Positions 1-9,401 of a DNA stretch of 64,000 bases are shown in pieces. Each line of letters begins with the position of its first letter. The stretch's first letter is position 1. The position numbers and the translations under genes were made by a program. The notes under the pieces were generated by a model that had not been told where the DNA came from, did no database searches, and worked only from the letters and a program-made list of their open reading frames with translations. Origin of the DNA: Catenovulum sediminis (GTDB taxonomy: Bacteria; Pseudomonadota; Gammaproteobacteria; Enterobacterales; Alteromonadaceae); NCBI RefSeq assembly GCF_040270295.1, contig NZ_JBELOE010000102.1; one strand, written 5' to 3'.

Positions 1-126
1 ATCTGGGATCTAGGTCAAGGCTTTTTGAAATAATGCGATCAACTGAAGAAAAAACACCAAGATTAATTAAAAACTAGGTGCGGAATGACGCCTTTACCTA
101 ATATGTTTATATTTTTTCTCACTTAA

Positions 127-152
127 TGATTGATATTGGTTGTTTTTGGTTT
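127..152 (+). promoter_or_regulatory. candidate DeoR operator upstream of GH115
   Basis: Three hexamers TGATTG, TGGTTG and TGGTTT start at 127, 137 and 147, exactly one helical turn apart. The same phased pattern occurs upstream of the rhamnose aldolase gene and twice upstream of FBP aldolase, next to a DeoR gene. DeoR proteins often bind phased direct repeats. The assignment is inferred from this recurrence. Confidence 0.45.
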
Positions 153-236
153 TATATGTGTTTATGTTGATTTATTATGGTTGTTTTGTTGATGTTTTAG
201 TTATTCTTGTAATTCATGTTAAAGGGAGCTGTGAGC

Positions 237-2792
237 TTGAAAATACAAAAAGTAGTAAAAATACTGAGCAAACGTCTAACGAGCAAGCTCGTTATTATTG
301 CCATTTTTTTCTGTCTGTCTGGTTGTAATCTGCAAGATCAATCTGAAAATATAGATTCAGTTGATTCTAAAAAAATGACAGAGAAGGTTAAGGTAACACA
401 TTCTACTGATAGCTTTGTGGTGGCTTCTGCAAGCCATCAACCTACTATTTACATTAGTGCAGCATCAGACCCTTTGATTTTATGGGCAGTTGAAACTTTT
501 GTGCAGGATGTACACGAATTGTCTGGACAAACACTATCAGTCAAGCCTGTTGCAGCGTATCAGGCTGGGGCGGGGATCTATATTGGACAGATAAGTGATG
601 ACTTGTTTGATGGTAGTGCTTTATTACCCACAGAGGTGCGGAAAAAATTAATCGGACAGTGGGAAAACTTTTCAATTATGCGACAGCAAAACCAACTGGT
701 CGTAAGTGGTAGTGACGTCAGAGGCACTGTGTATGCGATATTTGAATTAGCAGAGCGTCTGGGTGTATCACCATGGAAATGGTGGGCGGATGTGCATAAC
801 CGTAGGCAAGACAAACTGGTTTTACATTTACCGGAAAGCGGTATTTATGCTGCACCGTCTGTAGAATATCGCGGCATATTTTTAAATGATGAAGATTGGG
901 GTTTACAACCTTGGGCAGCCAAAACCTTTGAACCAGATGTGCAGGATATTGGACCCAAAACTTACGAAAAAATATTTCAATTAATGTTGCGTTTAAAAGC
1001 CAACACAATTTGGCCCGCTATGCACGATACCACACAAGCGTTTTTTACCGTGCCCGGTAATCAAGAAATGGCGAGTAAATATCATATCTATGTTGGTAGC
1101 TCGCACGCCGAACCTATGTTACGCAATAATGTAGGAGAGTGGGATAAATCAACGATGGGAGAATACAATTATCTGACAAACGCACCCCAAATAAAGCGTT
1201 ATTGGTTAAACAGAGTAAAAGAAGTACAAGATTCGAACAACAAATCTATTTTTACACTCGGGATGCGCGGTGTACACGATAGTAAAATGCAAGGTGTTGA
1301 ATCTGTTGGTGAAGGGATAAGGTTATTAGATAGCATTATTAGCGAACAGCGAAAAATGCTTGATCAACAAATAAGTGCACCGTTGACAGAAATACCTCAA
1401 GTTTTTATTCCCTACAAAGAAGTACTTGAATTATATAACAATGGATTACAAATACCAGATGATGTCACCTTGGTATGGACAGACGATAACTATGGCTATA
1501 TCCGCCGTTTAAGTAATGAAATGGAGCAACAAAGAGCAGGTGGCAGTGGTGTTTATTATCATATTAGTTATTGGGGACGACCACACGATTATTTATGGCT
1601 GAGCACAACATCACCTGCTTTAATTTGGTATGAAATGAATAAAGCATATCAAAACGGCGCACAGAAAATATGGATTGTAAATGTGGGTGATATTAAGCCG
1701 GCAGAATATCAAACGGAATTTTTTCTTGATTTAGCTTGGAATATTAATATCGTTGACGCCAGTTCAATATCATCTCATTTAACAGCCTGGGCTCAACGTG
1801 AATTTGGCCAGTCGATTGGCGGTGAGGTCAGCGAGGTAATGCTCCAACATTATCACTTGGCGCATAAACGAAAACCAGAATTTATGGGGTGGAGTCAAAC
1901 AGAGCCAACGACTCAAACACAGTTAACGGCTTTTTCTAAAGAGCAAATTGAGCAGCGAATTAATGCATATCAACGCTTGGTAGAAGAAGTAGACCGCTTA
2001 AGCACAAAAATAGCGGAGACTCACCGTGATGCTTGGTTTCAACTAATCGAATACCCGATTAAAGGGGCGGCGTTAATGAACTTTAAATTTCTTTATCGTG
2101 ATTTGTTTGCGTATGCTAAAAATGCAGACGACAAAGCACATTTCAAGTTGTTATCGACAGAAGCTTATCGTCAAATAGAAACCTTAACAGAACACTACAA
2201 CCGGAAAACCAGCCAAGGTAAATGGCAGCATATGATGTCGATGGCTCCGAGAAATTTACCTGCGTTTAAAGCGCCTGATTTTAATGTTCCGCAGAAACTC
2301 CAAACTCTGGACTGCAATATCGAAAATATATTGGTAATAAATGCGTCTGATTTTGCAAACCAACAGTCTGCTAAAGATTACCGTTGGAAATTAATTGAAG
2401 GGTTAGGGAACACCAAACAGGCGGTAACTTTGTTTCCATTCGCGCAACAGTACTTTCATGAAAGTAAACCCAATTTAACCTATCGCTTAAATGTTGAAAA
2501 CGGCGGGCAGTATATTGTAGAGCTGCGAACTTTGCCTACACACGCCAATAAGTTTGATCATCAAGTTACCTTGTATTTAGATGATCAAAAAATATCAGAA
2601 GTTAATTTAAATACGAAAGGCAGAACACAGGCGTGGAAGCAAGGTGTTTTGAGCAATGCGCTCGTCAGACATTTTGACATCACCATAGATAAGCCAAATC
2701 TGTCGCATGAACTAAAATTTGCTGTTAATCAAACGGGGATCGTATTTGACCAAGTTATGATTTACCCGGCGACAGATAAAAGTTGTTACTAG
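237..2792 (+). CDS. GH115 family alpha-glucuronidase, lipoprotein
   Basis: Predicted exo-acting alpha-glucuronidase of family GH115, which removes (methyl)glucuronic acid side groups from polysaccharides. Recognised by the region around residues 210-270: GIFLNDEDWG, then PKTYEKIFQLMLRLKANTIWPAMHD, a hallmark of this family, and by the large size near the family norm. The N-terminus is a lipoprotein signal (hydrophobic stretch ending LSGC), so the enzyme is probably anchored in an outer-membrane or periplasmic face. The C-terminal 150 residues look like a beta-sandwich accessory domain. Start: an ATG at 216 lies before the Shine-Dalgarno GGGAG (224-228); the TTG at 237 has ideal spacing (8 nt) and is preferred, while GTG at 231 is too close. 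It stands alone on the plus strand, convergent with the rhamnulokinase/esterase pair, with a phased DeoR-type site upstream. The true glycan could be ulvan, xylan or another glucuronide. Confidence 0.85.
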   Translation: MKIQKVVKILSKRLTSKLVIIAIFFCLSGCNLQDQSENIDSVDSKKMTEKVKVTHSTDSFVVASASHQPTIYISAASDPLILWAVETFVQDVHELSGQTLSVKPVAAYQAGAGIYIGQISDDLFDGSALLPTEVRKKLIGQWENFSIMRQQNQLVVSGSDVRGTVYAIFELAERLGVSPWKWWADVHNRRQDKLVLHLPESGIYAAPSVEYRGIFLNDEDWGLQPWAAKTFEPDVQDIGPKTYEKIFQLMLRLKANTIWPAMHDTTQAFFTVPGNQEMASKYHIYVGSSHAEPMLRNNVGEWDKSTMGEYNYLTNAPQIKRYWLNRVKEVQDSNNKSIFTLGMRGVHDSKMQGVESVGEGIRLLDSIISEQRKMLDQQISAPLTEIPQVFIPYKEVLELYNNGLQIPDDVTLVWTDDNYGYIRRLSNEMEQQRAGGSGVYYHISYWGRPHDYLWLSTTSPALIWYEMNKAYQNGAQKIWIVNVGDIKPAEYQTEFFLDLAWNINIVDASSISSHLTAWAQREFGQSIGGEVSEVMLQHYHLAHKRKPEFMGWSQTEPTTQTQLTAFSKEQIEQRINAYQRLVEEVDRLSTKIAETHRDAWFQLIEYPIKGAALMNFKFLYRDLFAYAKNADDKAHFKLLSTEAYRQIETLTEHYNRKTSQGKWQHMMSMAPRNLPAFKAPDFNVPQKLQTLDCNIENILVINASDFANQQSAKDYRWKLIEGLGNTKQAVTLFPFAQQYFHESKPNLTYRLNVENGGQYIVELRTLPTHANKFDHQVTLYLDDQKISEVNLNTKGRTQAWKQGVLSNALVRHFDITIDKPNLSHELKFAVNQTGIVFDQVMIYPATDKSCY

Positions 2793-2883
2793 AAATCAGG
2801 TGGGTGGCTGTCATGCTCGTTAACATCCATCCAAAAATGTGCTGCTCAGCCAACCACTATTGCTTGCGCTGAGCGTTTTAACG

Positions 2884-4125
2884 TTAAGATCCGGATATAG
2901 ACACTTTAACCGGACGCATGTCAGGCCAAAGTGACGGACTATATATTTTTTCGGCCGGCAGAGGCGGTTGAGCGAGATTAAATAACCTATCAGACAATTG
3001 AATATTTTCAGGGTAAATTAGTTTTAATTGCTGGCTGACAAAATTTGAAATTAACCAGGCACCATAATGGTTGTGGTGTGTTTTATCTTGACCACCGGCA
3101 GCAAATGCTTTGGCTGCTTGATGATGGCCTAAATACTGATACAAATGTGTGGTGTGTGCGGTTAGATCTATTATCGGAACTTGCGTTTTTTCAGCCACCT
3201 CCCTAACAGCCCGATCATATCCCGCATGGGTATTTAGCAATTCATTTTGTGTGTTGTAAATACGGCGCGCGACTGGGCTCACTAATATTGGGAAAGCGCC
3301 TTTTTGCCGAACATCTGCGATAAAGGCTTGTAAGTACGCAGGATAGGCACCGTCTGCTGCCGAATAGGTGCGTGGCCACTGTTTCTTTTCATCATTGTGG
3401 GCAAACTGAATTAATACAATATCGTCTTTTTGTGTTTGACTTAACAATTTGTCCCAACGCAGTGAAAAAATAAATGATTTTAGGGTTTCTCCGCTTCTTG
3501 CATGGTTGATAACCAATCTGTTGGTTATCTGAGCCGGTAAAAATTGCCCCCAACTCGCGTAGTCATGCGAAGCTTGATCGGCAACGGTTGAGTCGCCTGC
3601 CAATAAAATTTTTGCCGTGTTGGTCGGCTCTATTTGCAATCTGTGAAATTCAACATTTCTATTTGACAATGAAATGGTCAACTTTTCATCCCAGTTTCTG
3701 GATATATGTTCATCACCTCTTAACCTGACACTTGGCTGGTTATCTGCATCGTGCTCGGCTTGAGTTAAGTTGGGGTATTTAACATTAACGTAAAATTCCA
3801 AATGTTGTATTTCGTTTTTATTGATTTGACGTGTTGTTGTCATCACTCGTCTGTCTTCACTGAAAACGAGGTACTCTGTTGACGATTGTTTGCCTTTAAC
3901 TTGGAGTTTTATTTTATAATGACCTTCGGGTATTTTTACCGAAAAGGCGTGTTCATTGCTGTTAGCAAAACTATCTAAACCAAACCCGCGCTGTTGGGTA
4001 TAGTTGTTTGGTTGACTGAGATTGTCGAAATTGATATCAAATATCTCAGAAGCATAAAGTGACGCTGACATTAATGCACTGGCAATGCAAGCAAGTAGCC
4101 TAAAGCAAATAATACATAATCTCAT
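2884..4125 (-). CDS. SGNH/GDSL acetylesterase (rhamnogalacturonan acetylesterase-like)
   Basis: Secreted SGNH hydrolase resembling CE12 rhamnogalacturonan acetylesterases. The N-terminus is a signal peptide (hydrophobic run ending SASLYAS), followed by a beta-rich domain of about 160 residues and then the catalytic domain: LLAGDSTVAD (block I, nucleophile Ser), a conserved Gly in HARSGETL, FAHND (block III; the usual GHND Gly is Ala here) and a C-terminal DKTHHNHYGA (Asp/His). Start chosen at 4125 because AGGAG lies 8 nt upstream and because this ATG overlaps the TGA of the kinase gene as ATGA, a classic translational-coupling junction; a longer in-frame extension to 4167 would reach back into the kinase gene. 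Coupling to a rhamnulokinase suggests it deacetylates a rhamnose-containing glycan. Substrate is inferred. Confidence 0.8.
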   Translation of the reverse strand: MRLCIICFRLLACIASALMSASLYASEIFDINFDNLSQPNNYTQQRGFGLDSFANSNEHAFSVKIPEGHYKIKLQVKGKQSSTEYLVFSEDRRVMTTTRQINKNEIQHLEFYVNVKYPNLTQAEHDADNQPSVRLRGDEHISRNWDEKLTISLSNRNVEFHRLQIEPTNTAKILLAGDSTVADQASHDYASWGQFLPAQITNRLVINHARSGETLKSFIFSLRWDKLLSQTQKDDIVLIQFAHNDEKKQWPRTYSAADGAYPAYLQAFIADVRQKGAFPILVSPVARRIYNTQNELLNTHAGYDRAVREVAEKTQVPIIDLTAHTTHLYQYLGHHQAAKAFAAGGQDKTHHNHYGAWLISNFVSQQLKLIYPENIQLSDRLFNLAQPPLPAEKIYSPSLWPDMRPVKVSISGS

Positions 4126-5513
4126 AAACATATCTCCTGATTTGTTACTTTGAGTTGTTGTAACCACTTATTTTTATATGCGGCTAAATTTTCAAGGCCC
4201 AGAGGTTTTGCTATCTGAGTCTTTATGTCGGTTTGCTGACGCCAATCTGACCAGCGTGTCATAATCCATGCCCCTTTTACGGTACTTGCATTGTCACCGG
4301 ATAAAACAATGTTTTGTTGTGGGTTAAGTTGTGCAACTATTTGGCACATTTGTGGATTCTTTTTTGATGTGCTGCCAAATATGATATCTCCAGTTGCAGA
4401 TAATAATGAAAGCTCTAAGTCAATCATTAAAGCTAAGTATAATGTCGCTAGCGCTTTGCCATTATGTGGGTTACGCGTTATTTTTGCCGGATGCCCTTTA
4501 AATGGACCACTGTTATTTTCAAATGCAGGCAATGCGTAAATCTCATTGTCGATAATTTTTTGAATGTCAGAATTGCTGACCTGATCTGTTATTTTTGCGC
4601 CCGTCAACTGGCAGATATGTTCAAATTCCCGTCCCCCCATAAAGCGAGCACAAGCAACAGGGGTATTTAAGATGCAAACGTTGGCCAGCATGTCTTTATC
4701 TTCACTCAGGTTTTTTAGATCAGCGCCCATCGCCATGGTAATAATCCATGTTCCTGTGCTAACAACGTTAAACGGTTGCTTTTGGTTATTTGACAAGTAA
4801 CGGGCAAAACTCGCGTTAGAATCATGAATTCCTGCATACACTTTGCAGTTTTCAGACAACCCGGTTTGTGAGCGAACGGTTTTGCTTGGAATTCCTATCT
4901 CGGCCTGAGCTTCTTTCAGAGGGGGCATCGCATGTCGAATATTTAATGTATCAATAAGAGATGAGTAGCTTGCTTGTTGTGGATACCATAAGTCGGTATG
5001 ACAGCCAAGCGATGTAACTTCAGTAATAGCAATGTTTGTCAGTCGCCAAACCCAATATTGAGGATACATTAATACAAGGTGCGTTTGTTTGAATTGTTTA
5101 GGGTATTTATGCTTTAGCCAATAAAGTTGACGACCCAAATTAAGCCCCATGGATAAGTTGGGGGAATAAGTTTTGTGGTAATCAGGTCGCACACTATTAT
5201 AGTCTGCTGATATTTCTTCGACGATGTCGCATTCATAATCCATTACTGGCAGACATAACTTACCTTCGTGATTTAATAGTACTGCACAGGCTCCATGCGT
5301 AGTGACATTTATCGCTGTGATATCATATAACTGAGTTGTTCTGCGTAGCGTGGTTAATAGCCATTTCTCTATCTCAATAACATCAACATAGTTATAATCT
5401 TTACCTTTTATGCTGTAATTCTCCATCGAGTCACTCCAAACTGAGTCACCTAATGGGTCTAATACATGTCCTTTTATGTTGGTTTTACCTATATCGAAAA
5501 TAAAAGTATACAT
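4122..5513 (-). CDS. rhaB: FGGY-family carbohydrate kinase, probable rhamnulokinase
   Basis: ATP-dependent sugar kinase of the FGGY family. The N-terminal ATPase loop reads FDIGKTNIKGHV, a substrate-region HGACAVLLN follows, and the second ATPase domain has GIHDSNASF and VSTGTWIITMA. Length (463 aa) is normal. Substrate is inferred from context: it is divergent from the fused rhamnulose-1-phosphate aldolase and the rhamnose isomerase, so phosphorylation of L-rhamnulose is the missing middle step. Good Shine-Dalgarno (AGGAAA) precedes the ATG. Its TGA overlaps the start of the downstream esterase. Fuculokinase or xylulokinase activity cannot be excluded from sequence alone. Confidence 0.8.
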   Translation of the reverse strand: MYTFIFDIGKTNIKGHVLDPLGDSVWSDSMENYSIKGKDYNYVDVIEIEKWLLTTLRRTTQLYDITAINVTTHGACAVLLNHEGKLCLPVMDYECDIVEEISADYNSVRPDYHKTYSPNLSMGLNLGRQLYWLKHKYPKQFKQTHLVLMYPQYWVWRLTNIAITEVTSLGCHTDLWYPQQASYSSLIDTLNIRHAMPPLKEAQAEIGIPSKTVRSQTGLSENCKVYAGIHDSNASFARYLSNNQKQPFNVVSTGTWIITMAMGADLKNLSEDKDMLANVCILNTPVACARFMGGREFEHICQLTGAKITDQVSNSDIQKIIDNEIYALPAFENNSGPFKGHPAKITRNPHNGKALATLYLALMIDLELSLLSATGDIIFGSTSKKNPQMCQIVAQLNPQQNIVLSGDNASTVKGAWIMTRWSDWRQQTDIKTQIAKPLGLENLAAYKNKWLQQLKVTNQEICL

Positions 5514-5819
5514 ATCGCCGTTTCCTATTTTTCAGCTTGTTTTTATTGTTAGTGGTCGCCTGTCAGTTGCTGACACAAAATATAACAGACTCCGCTTGAG
5601 TGCCCATTAAATATCTATTTTGAGTATACAGATCGCAATACTTAGTACCCTTTATATAAAATAATGAACGTTTTTGAGTTTGTTTGTTTGCAATAAAAGA
5701 AATTAATTATATTTATGTTAACAGAATACTGTTAAGTTAAATTAAATGCAAGAAAGTGATTGAATGTGATTGTTTGTAGTGGTTTAATGAATCCATTAAT
5801 AAACATATAGGATTATCTA
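5514..5819. promoter_or_regulatory. divergent promoter region rhaB / rhaEW with phased repeats
   Basis: 306 bp AT-rich gap between two divergent genes. No coding signal seen. At 5756-5785 three 10-bp units GTGATTGAAT, GTGATTGTTT and GTAGTGGTTT lie 35-64 bp upstream of the aldolase ATG. They match the phased repeats upstream of FBP aldolase and GH115 and are the best candidate operator for the DeoR regulator encoded at 10.8 kb. An additional imperfect dyad TTAACAGAATACTGTTAA lies near 5718-5735. Confidence 0.55.
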
Positions 5820-8015
5820 ATGTCAAACAGTAACGATACATTTCAGCATATTAACTACGCGTGGGATGATGAGAAAACAGCTCAATTTAACTCTACACTT
5901 GATGGTTTGGTATATCGCTCTAATCTTTTAGGTAGTGATCAACGCATCACGAATACAGGGGGCGGCAACACTTCAGCCAAAGGTATTGAAATTGACCCTC
6001 TAACAGGTAAAGAAGTGGAAGTTTTATGGGTTAAAGGCTCCGGCGGTGATTTGCGGACATCTACAGCTGAAAATTTTTCTTCATTGTATATGGACCGTTT
6101 ACTCGCATTACAGGACCGCTATTATCAAGCCGATGAAGTCGGTGCAAAGACTCAAATAGAAGATGATATGGTTGAAATGTATCGGCACGCGACATTTAAT
6201 TTAAATCCTAGGGCAACGTCGATAGATACCCCCCTTCATGCATTTATTCCATACAAACATGTTGATCATATGCACCCAAATTCTGTTATTGCGGTTGCGG
6301 CCAGTAAAAACTCAAAAGCGTTGACCGAAAAAATTTGGGGTGATGAGCTTATTTGGACCGAATGGCAGCGTCCGGGATTTGATCTCGGTCTCAAATTACA
6401 GTCCATTTGTAAAGATTATCCTAAGTCGAAAGGCGCAATTTTGGCCGGTCACGGGGTGATTAATTGGGCAAATGATAACAAAGCGTGTTATGCGTTAAGC
6501 TTAGAGATTATTGAGAAAGCTGCACGTTATATTGAAGCGCATGATAAAGGAGAAGATACTTTTGGAGGGCAGAAGTATATTTGCTTGGACGCTGAAAATC
6601 GGAATCAAGTTCTTGCCGAGATATTACCTTATTTAAGAGGTTTAGTCTCAGGCGAAGCTAAATTAGTGGGTACAGTTCAGTATGATGAAAGTATATTGCA
6701 TTTTGTTAATTCTCAAGATGCGCCACGCTTAGCGGATTTAGGCACATCTTGCCCAGACCACTTCTTACGAACCAAAATCAAACCTTTGTATGTTGCATGG
6801 GATCCAGCCAAAGATTCAGTTGAGCAATTAAAATTGATGTTAAGTGAAGGGATAGAGCAATACAAAGCAGACTACAGCCAATATTATGCGACATGCAAGC
6901 ATGATAATTCTCCTAACCAACGAGCCTCTTCACCTTCGATTTGTTTGATTCCGGGTATTGGTATGATTGCTTGGGGTAAAAATAAGAGTGAATCACGTGT
7001 GACTGCAGAGTTTTATAACTGTGCCGTTGAAGTGATGCGGGGTGCAGAAGCGATTGATGAATATATTGCTTTGCCACAACAAGAAGCTTTTGATATTGAA
7101 TATTGGTTACTTGAAGAAGCAAAGCTGAAACGCATGCCAAAAGAGAAACCTTTGGCACGTGAAGTGGTTGTTGTAATTGGCGCGGGAGATGGCATTGGAA
7201 AAGCAACTGCACATCGTGTTGCTATAGAAGGCGCGCACGTAGTGTGTGCCGATTTGCGATTGGAGGCAGCACAACAAACTGCTGATGAATTAACATCTGT
7301 TTATGGGGTAGGGATTGGCGTATCAGGCTCTGATATCTCAAGTTGTGGCCCAGCTATCGCTGTACAAACAGACATTACAGACAGAGATAGTGTTTCAAAA
7401 ATGTTTCAGAAAGTCTTGTTGGCATACGGTGGCATTGATAAAGTCATACTAACTGCAGGCGTGTTTTTAGCCCCGGGCCAGAATAGTATAAGTGAAGACA
7501 AAATGTTTGATGTGAGTTTCGCGGTAAACGTGAAAGGGGGTTATATCGTTGCAACTGAAGCGAACAAAATTTGGCAGGCGCAACAGTTACCGGGTGCATT
7601 AGTAATCACAACCAGTGTAAATGCGGCAGTTTCAAAAAAAGGTTCGCTGGCTTATGACACCAGTAAAGCAGCAGCGAATCATTTAGTCAGAGAGTTAGCT
7701 GTTGAGCTAAGCCCGCTTGTAAACGTGAATGGTTTAGCCCCAGCAACGGTGGTAAAAGGTAGCACAATGTTTCCTCGAGACAGAGTGATAGCGTCACTCA
7801 CTAAATACAGTGTTTCGTTTACCGAAGATGAGTCTGATGATGAGTTGAGAGATAAACTAGCTTTGTTTTATGCTCAGCGAACGTTAACAAAACAGCCCAT
7901 TACTCCGGAAGATCAAGCCGAAGCTGCATATTTGATGATATCGGGTCAGTTAAGTAAAACAACGGGTCAAATTATAAGTGTAGATGGTGGTTTACACGAA
8001 GCTTTCTTGCGCTAA
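5820..8015 (+). CDS. rhaEW: bifunctional rhamnulose-1-phosphate aldolase / lactaldehyde dehydrogenase
   Basis: Fusion enzyme of the RhaEW type (aldolase plus short-chain dehydrogenase). Residues 1 to about 430 form a class II aldolase domain with N-terminal NTGGGNTSAK, a metal-site segment DTPLHAFIPYKHVDHMHP and LAGHGVINW. Residues about 445-731 form an SDR domain with the nucleotide loop VIGAGDGIGKA, a TSVNA catalytic Ser region, YDTSKAA (Tyr/Lys) and a C-terminal ISVDGG. The aldolase splits L-rhamnulose-1-phosphate into DHAP and L-lactaldehyde; the SDR domain processes lactaldehyde. The 731-aa length fits this family. It is followed after 34 nt by the rhamnose isomerase with a good Shine-Dalgarno, so the two are an operon. 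Likely controlled by the DeoR protein at 10.8 kb through repeats just upstream. Confidence 0.93.
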   Translation: MSNSNDTFQHINYAWDDEKTAQFNSTLDGLVYRSNLLGSDQRITNTGGGNTSAKGIEIDPLTGKEVEVLWVKGSGGDLRTSTAENFSSLYMDRLLALQDRYYQADEVGAKTQIEDDMVEMYRHATFNLNPRATSIDTPLHAFIPYKHVDHMHPNSVIAVAASKNSKALTEKIWGDELIWTEWQRPGFDLGLKLQSICKDYPKSKGAILAGHGVINWANDNKACYALSLEIIEKAARYIEAHDKGEDTFGGQKYICLDAENRNQVLAEILPYLRGLVSGEAKLVGTVQYDESILHFVNSQDAPRLADLGTSCPDHFLRTKIKPLYVAWDPAKDSVEQLKLMLSEGIEQYKADYSQYYATCKHDNSPNQRASSPSICLIPGIGMIAWGKNKSESRVTAEFYNCAVEVMRGAEAIDEYIALPQQEAFDIEYWLLEEAKLKRMPKEKPLAREVVVVIGAGDGIGKATAHRVAIEGAHVVCADLRLEAAQQTADELTSVYGVGIGVSGSDISSCGPAIAVQTDITDRDSVSKMFQKVLLAYGGIDKVILTAGVFLAPGQNSISEDKMFDVSFAVNVKGGYIVATEANKIWQAQQLPGALVITTSVNAAVSKKGSLAYDTSKAAANHLVRELAVELSPLVNVNGLAPATVVKGSTMFPRDRVIASLTKYSVSFTEDESDDELRDKLALFYAQRTLTKQPITPEDQAEAAYLMISGQLSKTTGQIISVDGGLHEAFLR

Positions 8016-8049
8016 GCATCAAATAAGTAAATCGAAGAGGATTTAACAT

Positions 8050-9342
8050 ATGACACAACGAATTGATAAAGCGTTAATCGCAGAACAAAATGATAAATTA
8101 ATGCCTGCTTTGCTAGAAGATTATGATGCGTTAGCTAGAAAGTTAGCCCGGCAGGATATTGATATTGAGCGGATAACAAAACAAGCAGAGCTTTTTCAAA
8201 TTGCTATTCCTTCTTGGGGCACCGGAACCGGTGGAACGCGCTTTGCGCGTTTTCCAGGCGAGGGTGAACCCCGGAATATTTTTGAAAAGCTTGAAGATAG
8301 CGCGGTGATTAATGATTTATCACAGGCGACCGAGCGTGTATCTCCGCATTTTCCTTGGGATAAAGTAGATGATTTTAAAGAGCTTAAACAATATTCCGAT
8401 AGTTTGAATTTAAAGTGGGACTCGATAAATTCAAACACTTTTCAAGATCAACAAGATCAACAGCATTCATATAAATATGGAAGCTTGAGCAATACTTCCG
8501 AGGCTGCACGTGAGCAAGCCATTGAGCATAATGTTGAATGTATCAAATGGGGAAAAATTTTAGGTTCTAAAACCTTAACTGTGTGGGTGGGGGATGGCTC
8601 TAATCACCCTGGACAACAGCACTTTCAACATGCATTTGAGCGTTATTTAAATAGTATGAAAAAGATCTATGCGGAACTGCCTGCCGGTTGGGAGCTACAC
8701 ATAGAGCATAAAATGTTTGAACCTGCATTTTATTCAACTGTCATTCAAGACTGGGGAAGTAATATTCTTGCTGCTATGGAGCTGGGGCCACAGGCTAAAT
8801 CTTTGGTCGATCTGGGTCACCACGCGCCAAATGTTAATATTGAAATGATTGTCTCGCGGTTGATTCAGTTTAAAAAATTAGGTGGATTTCATTTTAATGA
8901 CAGTAAATACGGCGATGACGATCTTGATAGTGGGAGCTTACATCCGTACCAGCAATTTCTAATTTTTAACGAACTAGTAGATGCTCAGTATCGTAAACAG
9001 GAAGGTTTTAATCCTAACTACATGTTAGACCAGTCTCACAATGTCACAGACCCGATCGAGAGCTTAATTAATTCTGCTGCTAGCGTACAGCGTTCGTATG
9101 TTGCGGCGCTATTGGTAAACCGTCCTGCTTTGACCGATTACCAGTTAAACAATGATGCGCTGATGGCAAGTAACACATTAAAAGAGGCATTTCATACCGA
9201 TGTTACACCTATCTTAGCGATGGCAAGAGCGCGTAAAGGCGGTGCAATCGATCCAATTCGCACTTATCGACAAAGCGCCTACCGTGCGACTGTTGCTAAA
9301 CAGCGACCCAACAGCGGTGGAAATGGCTCAGGTATCGTTTAG
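8050..9342 (+). CDS. rhaI: L-rhamnose isomerase, Rhizobium/Pseudomonas-type
   Basis: TIM-barrel isomerase of the RhaI type (distinct from E. coli RhaA), converting L-rhamnose to L-rhamnulose in the cytoplasm. Family marks: FAIPSWGTGTGGTRF-like block near residue 50-65 (here IPSWGTGTGGTRFARF), EHKMFEPAFY with a metal Glu, LGHHAPNVNIE, and GGFHFNDSKYGDDDLDSGS carrying metal-binding His and Asp residues. Length 430 aa is typical. Second gene of the rhamnose operon, ending just before a bidirectional terminator. With the kinase and fused aldolase it completes the phosphorylated rhamnose route. No rhamnose transporter or mutarotase is visible in the window. Confidence 0.92.
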   Translation: MTQRIDKALIAEQNDKLMPALLEDYDALARKLARQDIDIERITKQAELFQIAIPSWGTGTGGTRFARFPGEGEPRNIFEKLEDSAVINDLSQATERVSPHFPWDKVDDFKELKQYSDSLNLKWDSINSNTFQDQQDQQHSYKYGSLSNTSEAAREQAIEHNVECIKWGKILGSKTLTVWVGDGSNHPGQQHFQHAFERYLNSMKKIYAELPAGWELHIEHKMFEPAFYSTVIQDWGSNILAAMELGPQAKSLVDLGHHAPNVNIEMIVSRLIQFKKLGGFHFNDSKYGDDDLDSGSLHPYQQFLIFNELVDAQYRKQEGFNPNYMLDQSHNVTDPIESLINSAASVQRSYVAALLVNRPALTDYQLNNDALMASNTLKEAFHTDVTPILAMARARKGGAIDPIRTYRQSAYRATVAKQRPNSGGNGSGIV

Positions 9343-9355
9343 GTAAATCCTATCC

Positions 9356-9394
9356 AAATACGGTATAGGCGATTATTCCCTATACCGTTTTAAA
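9356..9394. terminator. bidirectional terminator between rhaI and fbaA
   Basis: Perfect 10-bp stem ACGGTATAGG (9360-9369) with CCTATACCGT (9379-9388), 9-nt loop, A residues before and T residues after. Placed between two convergent genes, so it can serve both. Confidence 0.85.
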
Positions 9395-9401
9395 TTTTAG
9401 C

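Noticed and set aside
1..77. Possible 3' ends of an upstream gene (frames ending at 33 and at 77)
   Set aside because: Only 10 or 24 codons are visible and no family can be recognised, so neither frame can be preferred.
140..328. Small open frame overlapping the GH115 start
   Set aside because: Low-complexity hydrophobic translation, no Shine-Dalgarno, overlaps a well-supported gene in another frame.
2793..2883. Imperfect dyad (GTGGGTGGCTG and CAGCCAACCAC) as a terminator between GH115 and the esterase
   Set aside because: Loop of about 45 nt, one mismatch and no T-run; too weak to call.
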